Shown: positions 45,514-56,364, counted from the first letter of the stretch. The stretch is DNA of 64,000 bases from Streptomyces abyssomicinicus (GCF_008974245.1 NZ_BBZI01000007.1:1-64000), one strand, 5' to 3'. The notes: a model not told the origin generated them from the sequence alone. Numbers and translations are program-made.

Positions 45514-45775
45514 CCGCCGGGCGCCGCCACGGCCGTGGCGGCCCCGGCCCCGGCCCGGGCCGCGCCGCTACGGCGGAGCCGTCCGGCCCGCGTCGTCCCG
45601 GCCCGGGTCCACGACCTGCGCGGACCGCGCCCGTGTGTGCGGCGGATGCGCGGGCAGCAGTTGTGGGGAACGCCACCGAGGACGCGGCCGTCCGCGCCGT
45701 CGTTCCCGTCCGGCGTTTCCTAGGGTGGAGGGAACGCCCTGTTCCCTTCACGGCCCGCGCGGCTCCGGAGACTCC

Positions 45776-46438
45776 ATGCACCTTTCGTCCTTGGCCGCCG
45801 CTCAGCAGGACAAGCCGGGCGGCATCGCCGGCTGGGCCGTCGACCTGGTCGAGAACCTGGGCGGTCCGGGAGCCGGGCTGGCCATCGCGCTGGAGAACCT
45901 CTTCCCGCCGCTGCCCAGCGAGGTGATCCTGCCGCTCACCGGCTTCGCCGCCGGGCAGGGCGTGCTCAGCCTGGCCTCCGCGCTGTTCTGGACCACGCTG
46001 GGATCGGTGGTCGGGGCGGTGGCCCTCTACTGGATCGGCATCCTCCTCGGACGCCGTCGGCTGTACGCGATCTGGGCCAAGCTGCCGCTGGTGAAGACGT
46101 CCGACCTCGAGCGGACCGAGGAGTGGTTCGCCCGGCACGGCACCAAGGCGGTGTTCTTCGGCCGCATGGTGCCGGTCTTCCGCAGCCTGATCTCCGTGCC
46201 GGCCGGGCTGGAGCGGATGCCGCTGCCGGTGTTCCTCGGGCTGACCACGCTGGGCAGCCTGATCTGGAACTCGGTGCTGGTGATGGCCGGGTATCTGCTG
46301 GGCGACCGCTGGGAGCTGGTCCAGGGGTACGTGGGCGTGCTGTCCAAGGTGGTGCTGGGCGCCGCGGTCGTGGCGCTGGTGGCCTGGATCGTCGTGCGGC
46401 TGCGCGAGCGCCGCCGCTCGGGGGCGGACCGCTCCTGA
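45776..46438 (+). CDS. DedA family membrane protein (second)
   Basis: A 220-residue DedA protein: ENLFPPLPSEVILPLTGF near 40, GILLGRRRLYAIWAK near 83, FGRMVPVFRSLISVPAGLER near 125. Four to six hydrophobic segments are visible. A TAGGGT at 45721-45726 may be the promoter -10. Translation stops at 46438 inside the first unit of an 18-bp tandem repeat. Its frame would meet another TGA in each of the next two copies if readthrough occurred. Confidence 0.88.
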   Translation: MHLSSLAAAQQDKPGGIAGWAVDLVENLGGPGAGLAIALENLFPPLPSEVILPLTGFAAGQGVLSLASALFWTTLGSVVGAVALYWIGILLGRRRLYAIWAKLPLVKTSDLERTEEWFARHGTKAVFFGRMVPVFRSLISVPAGLERMPLPVFLGLTTLGSLIWNSVLVMAGYLLGDRWELVQGYVGVLSKVVLGAAVVALVAWIVVRLRERRRSGADRS

Positions 46439-46502
46439 ACCGCCTGGAGCTCCTGAACCGCCTGGAGCTCCTGAACGGCCTGGAGCTCCCGAACGGCCTG
46501 GA
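46431..46502. repeat. 18-bp tandem repeat, four units, overlapping a stop codon
   Basis: Four units of 18 bp (46431, 46449, 46467, 46485), consensus GCTCCTGAACSGCCTGGA. The dedA stop codon TGA is within the first unit and is repeated in units two and three. The array ends 31 bp before the stop of the convergent TetR gene. Confidence 0.9.
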
Positions 46503-46533
46503 CGGGGGGACGCCGCCGGGGAGGGCCTGAGCC

Positions 46534-47184
46534 TCAGGCGGTCAGGCGGGTGACCAGGTGGTGCCAGGCGTCCTCGACGCGGGTCAGCGTCATGCCGCAG
46601 CCGACCGTCAGGTGATGGGTCAGCGAGGTGCCGAGGAAGGCGAGCAGGGTGTGGGCGAGCAGCTCCACGTCGCCCCCGGCGCCGTGCTCGCGCAGCAGAT
46701 GCGTGAGATGGGTGTGGCGCAGTTGGTGGGGCGGGCTGCTGAGATGGCGCAGCGGGTCCGTCTGCAGGGCCAGGAACAGGTCCTGGTGGCAGGCCTCGTG
46801 ACGCAGCACGGCCGGGCCGAAGGCGTGCAGCCGCTCCAGCGCGGGGGCGCCCGGGCCCACCGGCGGCGGACCGGAGAGGAACGAGGTCTGGAACTGCCGC
46901 TCGCGGTGGTCGAGCAGGGCGATCAGCAGGCCCGTGCGGTCGCCGAAGCGGCGGAAGACGGTGCCCTTGCCGACGCCGGCCGCCTGGGCGACCGCCTCCA
47001 TGGTGAGGTGCGCCACGCCGTGCTCGCCGAGCAGCCGGGTGGCTGCGTCCAGCAGCCGGGCCCGGTTCCGCGCGGCGTCCGCGCGCAGGCCGCACGGGCC
47101 GCTCGAGGCGTCCACCGGCAACCCGGTCGCGGCGTCGGCGACCTGGAGCGGCTCCCCGGTGGGCGGCGGTGCGGCGGTGTCCAT
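46534..47184 (-). CDS. TetR-family transcriptional regulator
   Basis: A 216-residue repressor. After a 35-residue Pro/Ala-rich head the helix-turn-helix occupies about 40-85: LLDAATRLLGEHGVAHLTME, AVAQAAGVGKGTVFRRFGDR. The helical ligand domain is rich in histidine near its C-terminus (TSLTHHLTVG, AWHHLV). It is divergent from an FMN reductase; the 12-bp palindrome GGACC-GT-GGTCC between them is a plausible operator. TACTGT lies 7 nt before the ATG. Confidence 0.9.
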   Translation of the reverse strand: MDTAAPPPTGEPLQVADAATGLPVDASSGPCGLRADAARNRARLLDAATRLLGEHGVAHLTMEAVAQAAGVGKGTVFRRFGDRTGLLIALLDHRERQFQTSFLSGPPPVGPGAPALERLHAFGPAVLRHEACHQDLFLALQTDPLRHLSSPPHQLRHTHLTHLLREHGAGGDVELLAHTLLAFLGTSLTHHLTVGCGMTLTRVEDAWHHLVTRLTA

Positions 47185-47215
47185 GAGCTTCACAGTACCG
47201 CAACACAGCCGAAGT

Positions 47216-47227
47216 GGACCGTGGTCC
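47216..47227. promoter_or_regulatory. Candidate TetR operator
   Basis: A perfect inverted repeat GGACC-GT-GGTCC lies between the divergent tetR and FMN-reductase genes, 32 nt from the tetR start and 111 nt from the reductase start. It would overlap the tetR promoter region. Confidence 0.5.
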
Positions 47228-47337
47228 GGATAGGTGGTACAACTTTGAACGAGGGTTGGTGCGGAGCATCCGCGTCCGGCCCGGCGGTGAGGACGTCTCG
47301 CCGCCTCGTCCACGTTCCGCTCATCCAGGGAGTGCTC

Positions 47338-47895
47338 ATGTCCGTCCGCGTCCTCGCTCTTGTCGGTAGCCTCCGTGCCGGCTCGCACAACCGCCAGCTC
47401 GCCGAGGCCGCCGCCAAGCACGCCCCCGAGGGCGTGGAGGTGGAGCTCTTCGAGGGTCTGGCCGACGTCCCGTTCTACAACGAGGACATCGACGCCGAGG
47501 GCTCGCTGCCCGAGGCCGCCGCCCGCCTGCGTGAGGCCGCCGGCGCGGCCGACGCGCTCCTGTTCTTCACCCCGGAGTACAACGGCACCATGCCGGCCGT
47601 GCTGAAGAACGCCATCGACTGGCTGTCCCGTCCGTTCGGCGCGGGCGTCCTGTCCGGCCGTCCGGCCGCCGTCATCGGCACCGCCTACGGCCAGTACGGT
47701 GGCGTCTGGGCCCAGGACGAGGCCCGCAAGGCGCTCGGCATCGCCGGCGCCGCGGTGGTCGAGGAGCCCAAGCTGGCCATCGCCGGTTCGGTCGTCCGCT
47801 TCGCCGAGCTGCACCCGGCCGACGACACCGAGGCCGTCGCCGGACTGACCGAGGTCCTCGCCCAGGTCGCCGAGCGCACCCGCGCCGCCGCCTGA
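47338..47895 (+). CDS. NADPH-dependent FMN reductase (flavodoxin-like)
   Basis: A 185-residue flavodoxin-fold quinone or azo-compound reductase. The FMN phosphate loop is GSLRAGSHNRQLAEAAAKHA (about residue 10), and FFTPEYNGTMPAVLKNAIDW (about 79-98) is the flavin-ring motif of the ChrR/YieF group. A detoxifying two-electron reductase is expected. The divergent TetR protein likely represses it in response to a quinone or xenobiotic. A strong hairpin follows. Confidence 0.92.
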   Translation: MSVRVLALVGSLRAGSHNRQLAEAAAKHAPEGVEVELFEGLADVPFYNEDIDAEGSLPEAAARLREAAGAADALLFFTPEYNGTMPAVLKNAIDWLSRPFGAGVLSGRPAAVIGTAYGQYGGVWAQDEARKALGIAGAAVVEEPKLAIAGSVVRFAELHPADDTEAVAGLTEVLAQVAERTRAAA

Positions 47896-47913
47896 GCCGC
47901 ACCGCTCCGCAAC

Positions 47914-47959
47914 CGCCGCGACGGCGGCACGGGTCTCCACCCGTGCCGCCGTCGCGGCG
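47914..47959 (+). terminator. Strong hairpin terminator after the FMN reductase
   Basis: A perfect 21-bp stem (47914-47934 with 47939-47959) with a CTCC loop starts 18 nt after the stop codon. There is no T tract. Confidence 0.85.
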
Positions 47960-48014
47960 TTCTCCGGACGCCGTCCGGACTGCTCGAGGCTTCCGCACCG
48001 CCGTAGGAGACGTC

Positions 48015-48911
48015 ATGACCCTGATACCGCCCCCCGTCACCGCCTCGCAGGTGAGGGCGCCGCTGCCGGGAGGCCCGGTGTGGCGGGTCTTCGGCGACGT
48101 GCGCGCCCTGCTGCTGGCGCCGGAACTGCTGCTGCTCCAGGTGGCCCACCCGGTGGTCGGGGCGGGGGTGGCCGACCACAGCAACTTCCGCGCCGAGCCC
48201 TGGCCCCGGCTGGGCCGCACCCTGCTGTCGCTCAGCACGGTGATCTACGGCGGCCAGGAGGCGGCGACCGCGGAGGCGCGGCGGCTGATCGGCGTGCACG
48301 CCGACATGAAGGGCGTCGACCCGTCCGGGCGCCGGTACCACGCACTGCACCCCGAGGCGTACCACTGGGTGCACGCCACCCTGGTCAAGGCGCCGGTGGA
48401 CGCGATGCGGATCTTCGGACGGGAGATGGACGAGCGCGCACTCGCCGAGTACTACGGGGAGATGAGGAACGTCGGCCGGGTGTGGGGGCTCAAGGAGCAC
48501 CACCTGCCGCCGGACTGGGAGGCGTTCGTCGCCTACTACGACTCCATGGTCGCCGAGCGGCTGGAGGCGAACCGGTCCGTGCGGGACGTGCTCGACGCGC
48601 TGGCCGCCCCCGCCAGACCCGTCCGGTGGATCCCCGACGCCCTCTGGCGGCCGCTGGGCCGTGCGGCCGGCCGCGCCGCCTTGTTCATCACCGCCGGGGC
48701 GCTTCCACCGGTGCTGCGGGAACGTTTCGGCCTGTCCTGGTCCCCGCGGCGGGAGCGGCGGCTGCGGAGATTCGCCCGGGTGGTGCGGGTCCTGGTCGCG
48801 CCGCTGCCGGTACGGGCGCGGGTCGCCCTGGGAGGTGTGCTGGCGCGCGAGGCCGAGCGGCGGCGCCGGGCGCTCGAGGCGGCGTCCCGCCCGGCGGGCG
48901 CGGACGCCTGA
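48015..48911 (+). CDS. MpaB-family oxygenase (DUF2236)
   Basis: A 298-residue protein of the DUF2236 / latex-clearing / MpaB family, which contains haem-binding oxygenases. LLQVAHPVVGAGVADHSNF near residue 50 and YHWVHATLVKAPVDAMRIF near 115 hold the conserved histidines. The long helical C-terminus is Arg-rich. The ATG at 48015 follows TAGGAGACG. It is probably oxidative, substrate unknown. It converges with katG across a GC hairpin. Confidence 0.87.
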   Translation: MTLIPPPVTASQVRAPLPGGPVWRVFGDVRALLLAPELLLLQVAHPVVGAGVADHSNFRAEPWPRLGRTLLSLSTVIYGGQEAATAEARRLIGVHADMKGVDPSGRRYHALHPEAYHWVHATLVKAPVDAMRIFGREMDERALAEYYGEMRNVGRVWGLKEHHLPPDWEAFVAYYDSMVAERLEANRSVRDVLDALAAPARPVRWIPDALWRPLGRAAGRAALFITAGALPPVLRERFGLSWSPRRERRLRRFARVVRVLVAPLPVRARVALGGVLAREAERRRRALEAASRPAGADA

Positions 48912-48968
48912 CCGCAGGCGGACAGGCAGTGCGGCAACCGGACCGCGGGACGCGGGAACCGGACCGCG

Positions 48969-49009
48969 GGAACGCCCCCGCCCGGCCCAGGGCCGGACGG
49001 GGGCGTTCC
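48969..49009. terminator. Bidirectional terminator between the MpaB gene and katG
   Basis: Arms GGAACGCCCCCG plus CCCGGCCC (48969-48988) pair with the mirrored sequence at 48991-49009, with one mismatch, between two convergent genes. Confidence 0.7.
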
Positions 49010-49027
49010 TTCACGCCGGATCGATCA

Positions 49028-49060
49028 GGGAGCCGATCGGGGAGCCGATCGGGCAGCCGA

Positions 49061-49063
<3 letters not shown>
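49028..49063. repeat. 12-bp tandem repeat at the katG stop codon
   Basis: Three 12-bp units (49028, 49040, 49052): GGGAGCCGATCG twice, then GGCAGCCGATCA. The last three bases (49061-49063) are the katG stop codon on the minus strand. Confidence 0.85.
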
Positions 49064-51304
<2,241 letters not shown>

Positions 51305-51319
51305 TCAGGCGATCACGGC

Positions 51320-51754
51320 TCAGGTGCTGCGAGCTGTGGAACAGGCGGGGCACAGGCCCCAGTACGTCACCTCGGCCTCTTCGATGACGAAGCCGTGGTT
51401 CTGGGAGGCGGTCAGGCAGGGCGCCTGACCGACCGCGCAGTCCACGTCGGCGACGGTGCCGCAGGAGCGGCAGACGACGTGGTGATGGTTGTCCCCGACG
51501 CGGCCCTCGTACCGGGCCGGGCTGCCGGCCGGTTCGATGCGGCGGACCAGACCGGCGGCCGTCAGCGCGTGCAGCGCCTCGTAGACGGCCTGGGTGGAGA
51601 CGTGGCCCACCCGCTCGCGTACGCCGGAGGCGATCGCCTCGACACCGAGGTGATCACCGGCCCTGACGGTTTCGAGCAGCGCGACGCGAGCTGCCGTCAC
51701 CCGCAGGCCGGCACCGCGCAGTTCCTCGGCGGGCGAGGCGGGGTTTGCGGTCAT
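51320..51754 (-). CDS. furA: Fur-family repressor FurA, redox regulator of katG
   Basis: A 144-residue Fur-type regulator. The winged helix contains LRVTAARVALLETV and STQAVYEALHALTAAGLVRR. The metal sites are in GDNHHHVVCRSCGTV and in the C-terminal CPAC pair. In Streptomyces and mycobacteria FurA represses itself and the following katG, and is released by peroxide oxidation of its thiols. The gene order here is the same. An AT-rich segment upstream (51780-51850) must hold the promoter and operator. Confidence 0.93.
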   Translation of the reverse strand: MTANPASPAEELRGAGLRVTAARVALLETVRAGDHLGVEAIASGVRERVGHVSTQAVYEALHALTAAGLVRRIEPAGSPARYEGRVGDNHHHVVCRSCGTVADVDCAVGQAPCLTASQNHGFVIEEAEVTYWGLCPACSTARST

Positions 51755-51777
51755 GACGTCGAACCCTACATCCCTTG

Positions 51778-51855
51778 AGGCGATAGGTACAGAAAGACGA
51801 ATGATTCAAGTTTAGTGCCAGTGTTCATGTCGCTCTTTGTCCATTATTGACATAT
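51778..51855 (-). promoter_or_regulatory. AT-rich furA control region
   Basis: The 238-bp gap between furA and the gene at 51993 is unusually AT-rich. Reading toward furA, TTGAAT (about 51806-51811) is followed after 15-17 bp by a TACCTATCG -10-like stretch. A TTGACA on the other strand at 51847-51852 lacks a fitting -10. FurA autoregulation would act here. No other gene is supported in the gap. Confidence 0.45.
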
Positions 51856-51992
51856 TTATCGACCCCTGGGGAGCTGCCGCGAGCGGCGGTGAAAAACACC
51901 TGACGAGCCGTCGGCCGGGCGGTATGGTTCCCGGCGATGACGACTCACACCCTTCACAGATGGGGGGTCCCGTCCGCGCAAGGTGAGTGCTG

Positions 51993-53411
51993 ATGCCCAC
52001 CCACAACGCGAACGGACGACTCACCCTCTGGCGGCGCGTGCGGGCCTACGCCGTGCCGCCCTCCATGATCGGGACCGCGACCGCCCGGCGCCGGGCCGGC
52101 GACTGGGCCGGCGCCTGCGCCGCCGCGCGGGTCGACGTGGACCTCGACCCGCGGACCGTCTCCCGCCGGTACGGCCAGGAGTTCGCGGCCCTGCTGCGGA
52201 CCGACCTGCGCCGCCTCGCACCCGATCTGCTGCGCTGGCACCTGCCGAGGATCGCCCCGGACGGACTGCTGCGCCCCGGCCTGACCGTGCCGCTCGCCCG
52301 GTACGACGGGGCGGGCGCCGACGGCCGGAGCCCGATCCGGCTGGTGGTCCGCACCGCCCCCGCGTGGGCGGACGCAGGGCAACGGATCTCCCTCGCCCTG
52401 TGGGACCCGTCCGCCCGGGACGCCGCCTCCCACCGTCACCCGCATCCCGTGCCGAGCCGCCGCCACCGCCTGGACCTGCACCGTCACCTCTGGGACGCGG
52501 ACCGGGCCGGTGAGCTGCGTGCCCGGTCCGGGGCCGGGGCCGCGGCCGGCGGGGAACGCGCAGGGCGGGCCCCCTGGCCCGAGCCGGTGCGGCTGCTCCC
52601 GCCGGAACGCCGGTACGCCGTCGGCCGCTGGGCGGACGAGGCCGGTGTCCTGCTGGCCGAGGAACACCGTGCGGCCGGAAGCGTCCTGGTCCGGCTCGGG
52701 GGCCGCGCCCGGCTGGTGCTGGACGTGGCACGCGACGGCGGCGGCGCCTGGCGGATCACCGGCGCCCGGCACCCGCGCGGCTCCACCACCGCCCTGCCGG
52801 TGCTGCCGGACGCGGCGACCTGGATCCCCCCGGACCTCGACCTGCTGGCCGCCGGCCTGATCGGGCCGCACGAACTGCATCCGCTGGTCGCCCTCGCGCT
52901 GGTGCCCGGACACCACCCGGCGCCTGCACCGTCCGCCGCCCCGGCGCGCCGGGCGGGGGAGCCCGGGGTGGTGGAGTGCCGCGGCGCGCTCCACCGGATC
53001 GCCCCGGTCGACGGCGTCCTGGTGCCGCTGGACCACGACCCCGCGGAACTGCGTCGCGAGGAACTGCTGGCCGCCCTGGGCGGACCGCCGATGCCCTGCC
53101 TGCGGGCCGTCGACGAGGCCCACCGCAGCCCGGAGTGCCTGCCGGGCGTGCGGGAACGCCTCGCCCACGGGGACGTCGACGGGGCGCTGGACGTCGTCAC
53201 GGCGCTGCTCGGTCCCCAAGCCGTGTTGCGCGCAGGGGAGTTGCTCGACGAACTCGATGCCGCCGTCGAGCAGCGGGCCGTCCACGGCATGTTCCGGGCG
53301 GGACTGGCCGAGCGGCTGCACGGCGTCCCCCGGCACGTCCTGGGTGCTCCGCTCACCGATTCCTACCGCCGCGCCGTGCGGCGGCGCGCGCTGGACCCCG
53401 CCCGCCGCTGA
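51993..53411 (+). CDS. Hypothetical protein encoded upstream of the MoxR-like ATPase
   Basis: A 472-residue soluble protein of good coding quality that I do not recognise. It is rich in Arg, Ala, Leu and Pro, with a segment ARRRAGDWAGACAAARVDVD near the start that looks like a helical repeat, HRLDLHRHLWDADRAGELRA at about 155, and a helical C-terminus with LLGPQAVLRAGELLDELDA. There are no membrane helices. ATG 51993 has AAGGTGAG upstream; GTG 51987 is also open. It precedes the AAA ATPase and the metallopeptidase/VWA gene by position, suggesting a common complex. Confidence 0.72.
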   Translation: MPTHNANGRLTLWRRVRAYAVPPSMIGTATARRRAGDWAGACAAARVDVDLDPRTVSRRYGQEFAALLRTDLRRLAPDLLRWHLPRIAPDGLLRPGLTVPLARYDGAGADGRSPIRLVVRTAPAWADAGQRISLALWDPSARDAASHRHPHPVPSRRHRLDLHRHLWDADRAGELRARSGAGAAAGGERAGRAPWPEPVRLLPPERRYAVGRWADEAGVLLAEEHRAAGSVLVRLGGRARLVLDVARDGGGAWRITGARHPRGSTTALPVLPDAATWIPPDLDLLAAGLIGPHELHPLVALALVPGHHPAPAPSAAPARRAGEPGVVECRGALHRIAPVDGVLVPLDHDPAELRREELLAALGGPPMPCLRAVDEAHRSPECLPGVRERLAHGDVDGALDVVTALLGPQAVLRAGELLDELDAAVEQRAVHGMFRAGLAERLHGVPRHVLGAPLTDSYRRAVRRRALDPARR

Positions 53412-53441
53412 GCGCCGCCCGCGCCCCTCCGTGTCCCCGGC

Positions 53442-53497
53442 GTCCGCCGTCCGCCGTCCGCCGTCCGTCATCCGTCATCCGTCATCCGCCGTCCGCC
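53442..53497. repeat. 7-bp tandem repeat, eight units
   Basis: Eight units of the form RTCCGYC lie end to end: three GTCCGCC, one GTCCGTC, two ATCCGTC, one ATCCGCC and one GTCCGCC. They start 31 nt after the stop of the upstream gene and end 50 nt before the AAA ATPase start. Confidence 0.85.
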
Positions 53498-53546
53498 ACC
53501 GCCGTGACGTTCCGTCATGTCCCGCCACGCCTCGAAGGAGTTCATC

Positions 53547-54806
53547 ATGATCACGACGACCCTGCCCTCCGCCCCCTCTGCCGCTGCCTCCGGCGCCCCG
53601 CTCGACGTCGCCTCCGCGCTGCTCGCCCTGCTCGGGGACACCGCCACCGAACCGCGCCGTGACCTGCAGCTGGAGGCGCTCACCCTGGCGGTCGCCGCCG
53701 ACCTCCCGGTGCTGCTGTGGGGCGAACCGGGGATCGGCAAGACCGCGGCCCTCACCCAGCTCGCGACCGCCCTCGAACTGCCGCTGACCACCGTCATCGC
53801 CAGCGTCCACGAACCGTCCGACTTCTCCGGCCTGCCCGTCGTAGGGGACGATCCCGCGGCCCAGGGCGTGCCGATGGCCCCGCCGGACTGGGCGGTCCGC
53901 CTGGTGCGGCAGGGCCACGGGCTGCTCTTTTTGGACGAGCTGTCCACCGCGCCGCCCGCCGTGCAGGCGGCCCTGCTCCGGCTCGTGCTGGAACGACGCG
54001 TCGGCGCCCTGCGGCTGCCGCCCGGCATCCGCATCGTCGCCGCGGCCAACCCGCGCGCCTCCGCCGCCGACGGATGGGAACTCAGCGCGCCCCTGGCCAA
54101 CCGGTTCGTGCACCTCCAGTGGGTGCACGACCCCGAGGTGGTGGTCCGCGGCCTCGGCGGAGTGTGGCCCCGCGCCACCCTGCCCCGGCTCGACGCCGCC
54201 GAGCTGCCCGGCGCGGTCGGACTCGCCCGGCGCGCGGTGTGCGGGCTGCTGACCGGCCGGCCCGGACTGGTCCACCAACTGCCGGCCAACGAGGCCCGCC
54301 GCGGCGGGGCCTGGCCCTCGCCCCGCACCTGGGAGATGACGCTGCGGCTGATCGCCTTCGCCACCGCCGCCGGGGCCGACCGGGACGTGCTGTCGCTGCT
54401 GGTCAGGGGAACGGTGGGGGACGGACCCGGGCTGGAGCTGCTGGCGAGCATGGACCGGATGGACCTGCCGGACCCGGAGGACGTGCTCGCCGATCCCGAG
54501 GGGGCCGAGCTGCCGCAGAGGGGCGACCTCAGGCAGGCGGTGCTGGACGGCGTGGTGGCCGTGGTGCGCAACCGGCCGACCAGGGAGCGCTGGGACGCCG
54601 CCTGGACGCTGCTGGTACGGGCCATGGAGAGCGGCGCCCCCGACCTGGTGGTGGTCCCGGCGAGCACGCTGGCGTCGCTGCGGCGCGACGAGTGGGACGT
54701 GCCGCAGGCGATCGAGCGGCTGGCGGGGGTGGTGGGTATCTCCCGCCGCGCCGACCGGGCGGCGGCACGGGTGGCCGGTGGCGCGAAGGCGAAGGTGACG
54801 CGGTGA
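53547..54806 (+). CDS. MoxR-like AAA ATPase
   Basis: A 419-residue AAA+ ATPase. Walker A is WGEPGIGKTAAL (about residue 58), Walker B is GLLFLDELST (about 129), sensor 1 is IVAAANPRASA (about 165), and an arginine finger is in LSAPLANRFVHL. The C-terminal helical lid is complete. MoxR ATPases work with VWA-domain partners to remodel proteins or insert metal. The ATG follows AAGGAG, and its stop overlaps the GTG of the VWA gene. Confidence 0.9.
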   Translation: MITTTLPSAPSAAASGAPLDVASALLALLGDTATEPRRDLQLEALTLAVAADLPVLLWGEPGIGKTAALTQLATALELPLTTVIASVHEPSDFSGLPVVGDDPAAQGVPMAPPDWAVRLVRQGHGLLFLDELSTAPPAVQAALLRLVLERRVGALRLPPGIRIVAAANPRASAADGWELSAPLANRFVHLQWVHDPEVVVRGLGGVWPRATLPRLDAAELPGAVGLARRAVCGLLTGRPGLVHQLPANEARRGGAWPSPRTWEMTLRLIAFATAAGADRDVLSLLVRGTVGDGPGLELLASMDRMDLPDPEDVLADPEGAELPQRGDLRQAVLDGVVAVVRNRPTRERWDAAWTLLVRAMESGAPDLVVVPASTLASLRRDEWDVPQAIERLAGVVGISRRADRAAARVAGGAKAKVTR

Positions 54807-56219
54807 GACCGAGCGACACGCCGACCCCGAGCGACACGCCGCACCCGGCCGTCGCGGCGCGCGGCGCGCAGGGGGAGGCGGCGGCGGCTCTCCCCGGCGC
54901 CACCGCGAAGCCGAGTGACCTGGCCGGGCGCAGGCGGGGGCCCGCCTCGGGCACGGCGCGGCCCGCGGCGGCTCCACGGCCGGCGCCGGCGCCGGCCGAG
55001 CGTGGGACGCTGGACCTCGACAAGCTGTACGCGGCCCGGCTCCAGGCCGCCCGGGCCCGGCCCTACCTGGCCGCGGCGCTCCACGCGCTGCACGTGGTGG
55101 AGTCGTGGGAGGTCCCCACCATGGGGGTCGACCGCCACTGGCGCTGCTACGCCTCCCCGGCGTTCGTGGACCGCCTGCCCGTCGAGGAACTGGCGTCCGT
55201 CTGGGTGCACGAGGTCTCCCACCTGCTCCGCGACCACCACGGGCGCGGCGACCGGGTGGCCCGGGCACGCGGCCTGACCGGCCCCGGGGACCGGCTGCGG
55301 ATGAACATCGCCGCCGACTGCGAGATCAACGACGACGCCTTCGGCGACGGCCTGCTCACGCCCACCGGGGCCGTCACCCCGCGGCTGCTGGGCATGCCGG
55401 AGGGCGGCGTGATGGAGGACTACCTGGACCGGTTCCGGCTCAAGCGGTACACCCTCCACCTCACCTGGCTGGACTGCGGCAGTGGCGCGGACGGGATGGC
55501 CCGCCCGTGGGAGCTCGGACCCGAGGGGGCGCACGGCCTGACCGCCCAGGAACGCGACGCCGTGCGCTTCCGGGTCGCGCAGGGCATCACCGGCCTGCCC
55601 GGAGACGCCCCCGCGGGATGGCGGCGGTGGGCGGAGGAGGTCTTCCACCCGCCGCAGCCGTGGCGGGCGCTGCTGGGCGCGGCGATCCGTTCGGCGGTCA
55701 CCGGCTCCGGCGGCCGGGCAGGACTACACCTACGGACGCCCCTCGCGCCGCTCCGCCGGGCTGCCCGGGGTCGTCCTGCCGAGCCTGCGCCGCCGCCCGC
55801 CGCGGGTGACGGTGGTCGTCGACACCTCCGGCTCGGTGAGCGACGCGGAACTCGGCAGCGCGCTGCTGGAGGTGACCGCCATCTCGCGCGCGGTGGGCGG
55901 CCGGCGGGACCTGGTGTCCGTGGTCAGCTGCGACGCGGCGGCCACGAAGGTGGGCCCGCTGTGCCGGGGTGAGGGCATCACGCTGCTAGGCGGAGGCGGC
56001 ACGGACCTGCGCGAGGGGTTCGCGACGGCACTGGAGGCACGGCCGCGCCCGGACGTCGTCGTCGCGCTGACCGACGGTCAGACCCCGTGGCCCGACCACC
56101 GTCCGCCCTGCCGCACGGTGGTGGGCCTCTTTCCCCGCGCGCCGTCGTACTCGGAGGACAACCCCGATTACGTCCCCGACCTCCCGCCGGACTGGGCTCG
56201 GGTGGTGGAGATCGGTTAG
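54803..56219 (+). pseudogene. DUF2201-type putative metallopeptidase/VWA protein, interrupted by a +1 frameshift
   Basis: Frame 1 runs from GTG 54803, overlapping the ATPase stop. It encodes a disordered head, the zinc-peptidase motif VWVHEVSHLLRDHHGR (HExxH) and MNIAADCEINDDAF. Near 55716-55721 the coding sense moves to the +1 frame: [20 protein letters not shown] and then the VWA domain VVVDTSGSVSDAELG (MIDAS DxSxS), ending at 56219. One extra base in the run CGGCCGGGCAGG explains it. If not corrected, the protein stops at 55972 and lacks its VWA domain. It may be a sequencing error, a mutation or programmed shifting. Confidence 0.8.
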
Positions 56220-56341
56220 GGCTGCATCGGCCAGGGGCCGCTCGGGCCGGTCCGGCCGCTTTGGCCGCGCCGTACCGGCGGGAAGTAAAAAGCGGGTCAG
56301 GGGTCCGCCAACTCCCTTTGAGGGAGGCCCCCCTCCACCTC

Positions 56342-56364
56342 GTTAGATGTATGTTGCACCTAAC
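56342..56364. promoter_or_regulatory. Operator-like inverted repeat before the MFS gene
   Basis: Arms GTTAGATGTA (56342-56351) and TGCACCTAAC (56355-56364) match in 8 of 10 positions around a 3-bp centre, in an AT-rich island 66 nt before the MFS start. The size fits a MarR or TetR dimer. No regulator gene is adjacent. Confidence 0.5.

Noticed and set aside
46123..46530. Frame with repeated LLNRLE peptides from the 46431 array
   Set aside because: It is out of frame with dedA and begins inside it; no start signal.
51847..51852. TTGACA as -35 of a promoter toward the gene at 51993
   Set aside because: No -10-like hexamer at 16-19 bp spacing.
51812..52024. 70-residue minus-strand protein upstream of furA
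   Set aside because: Poor GC3 bias, no ribosome site, and overlap with the start of the plus-strand gene at 51993.
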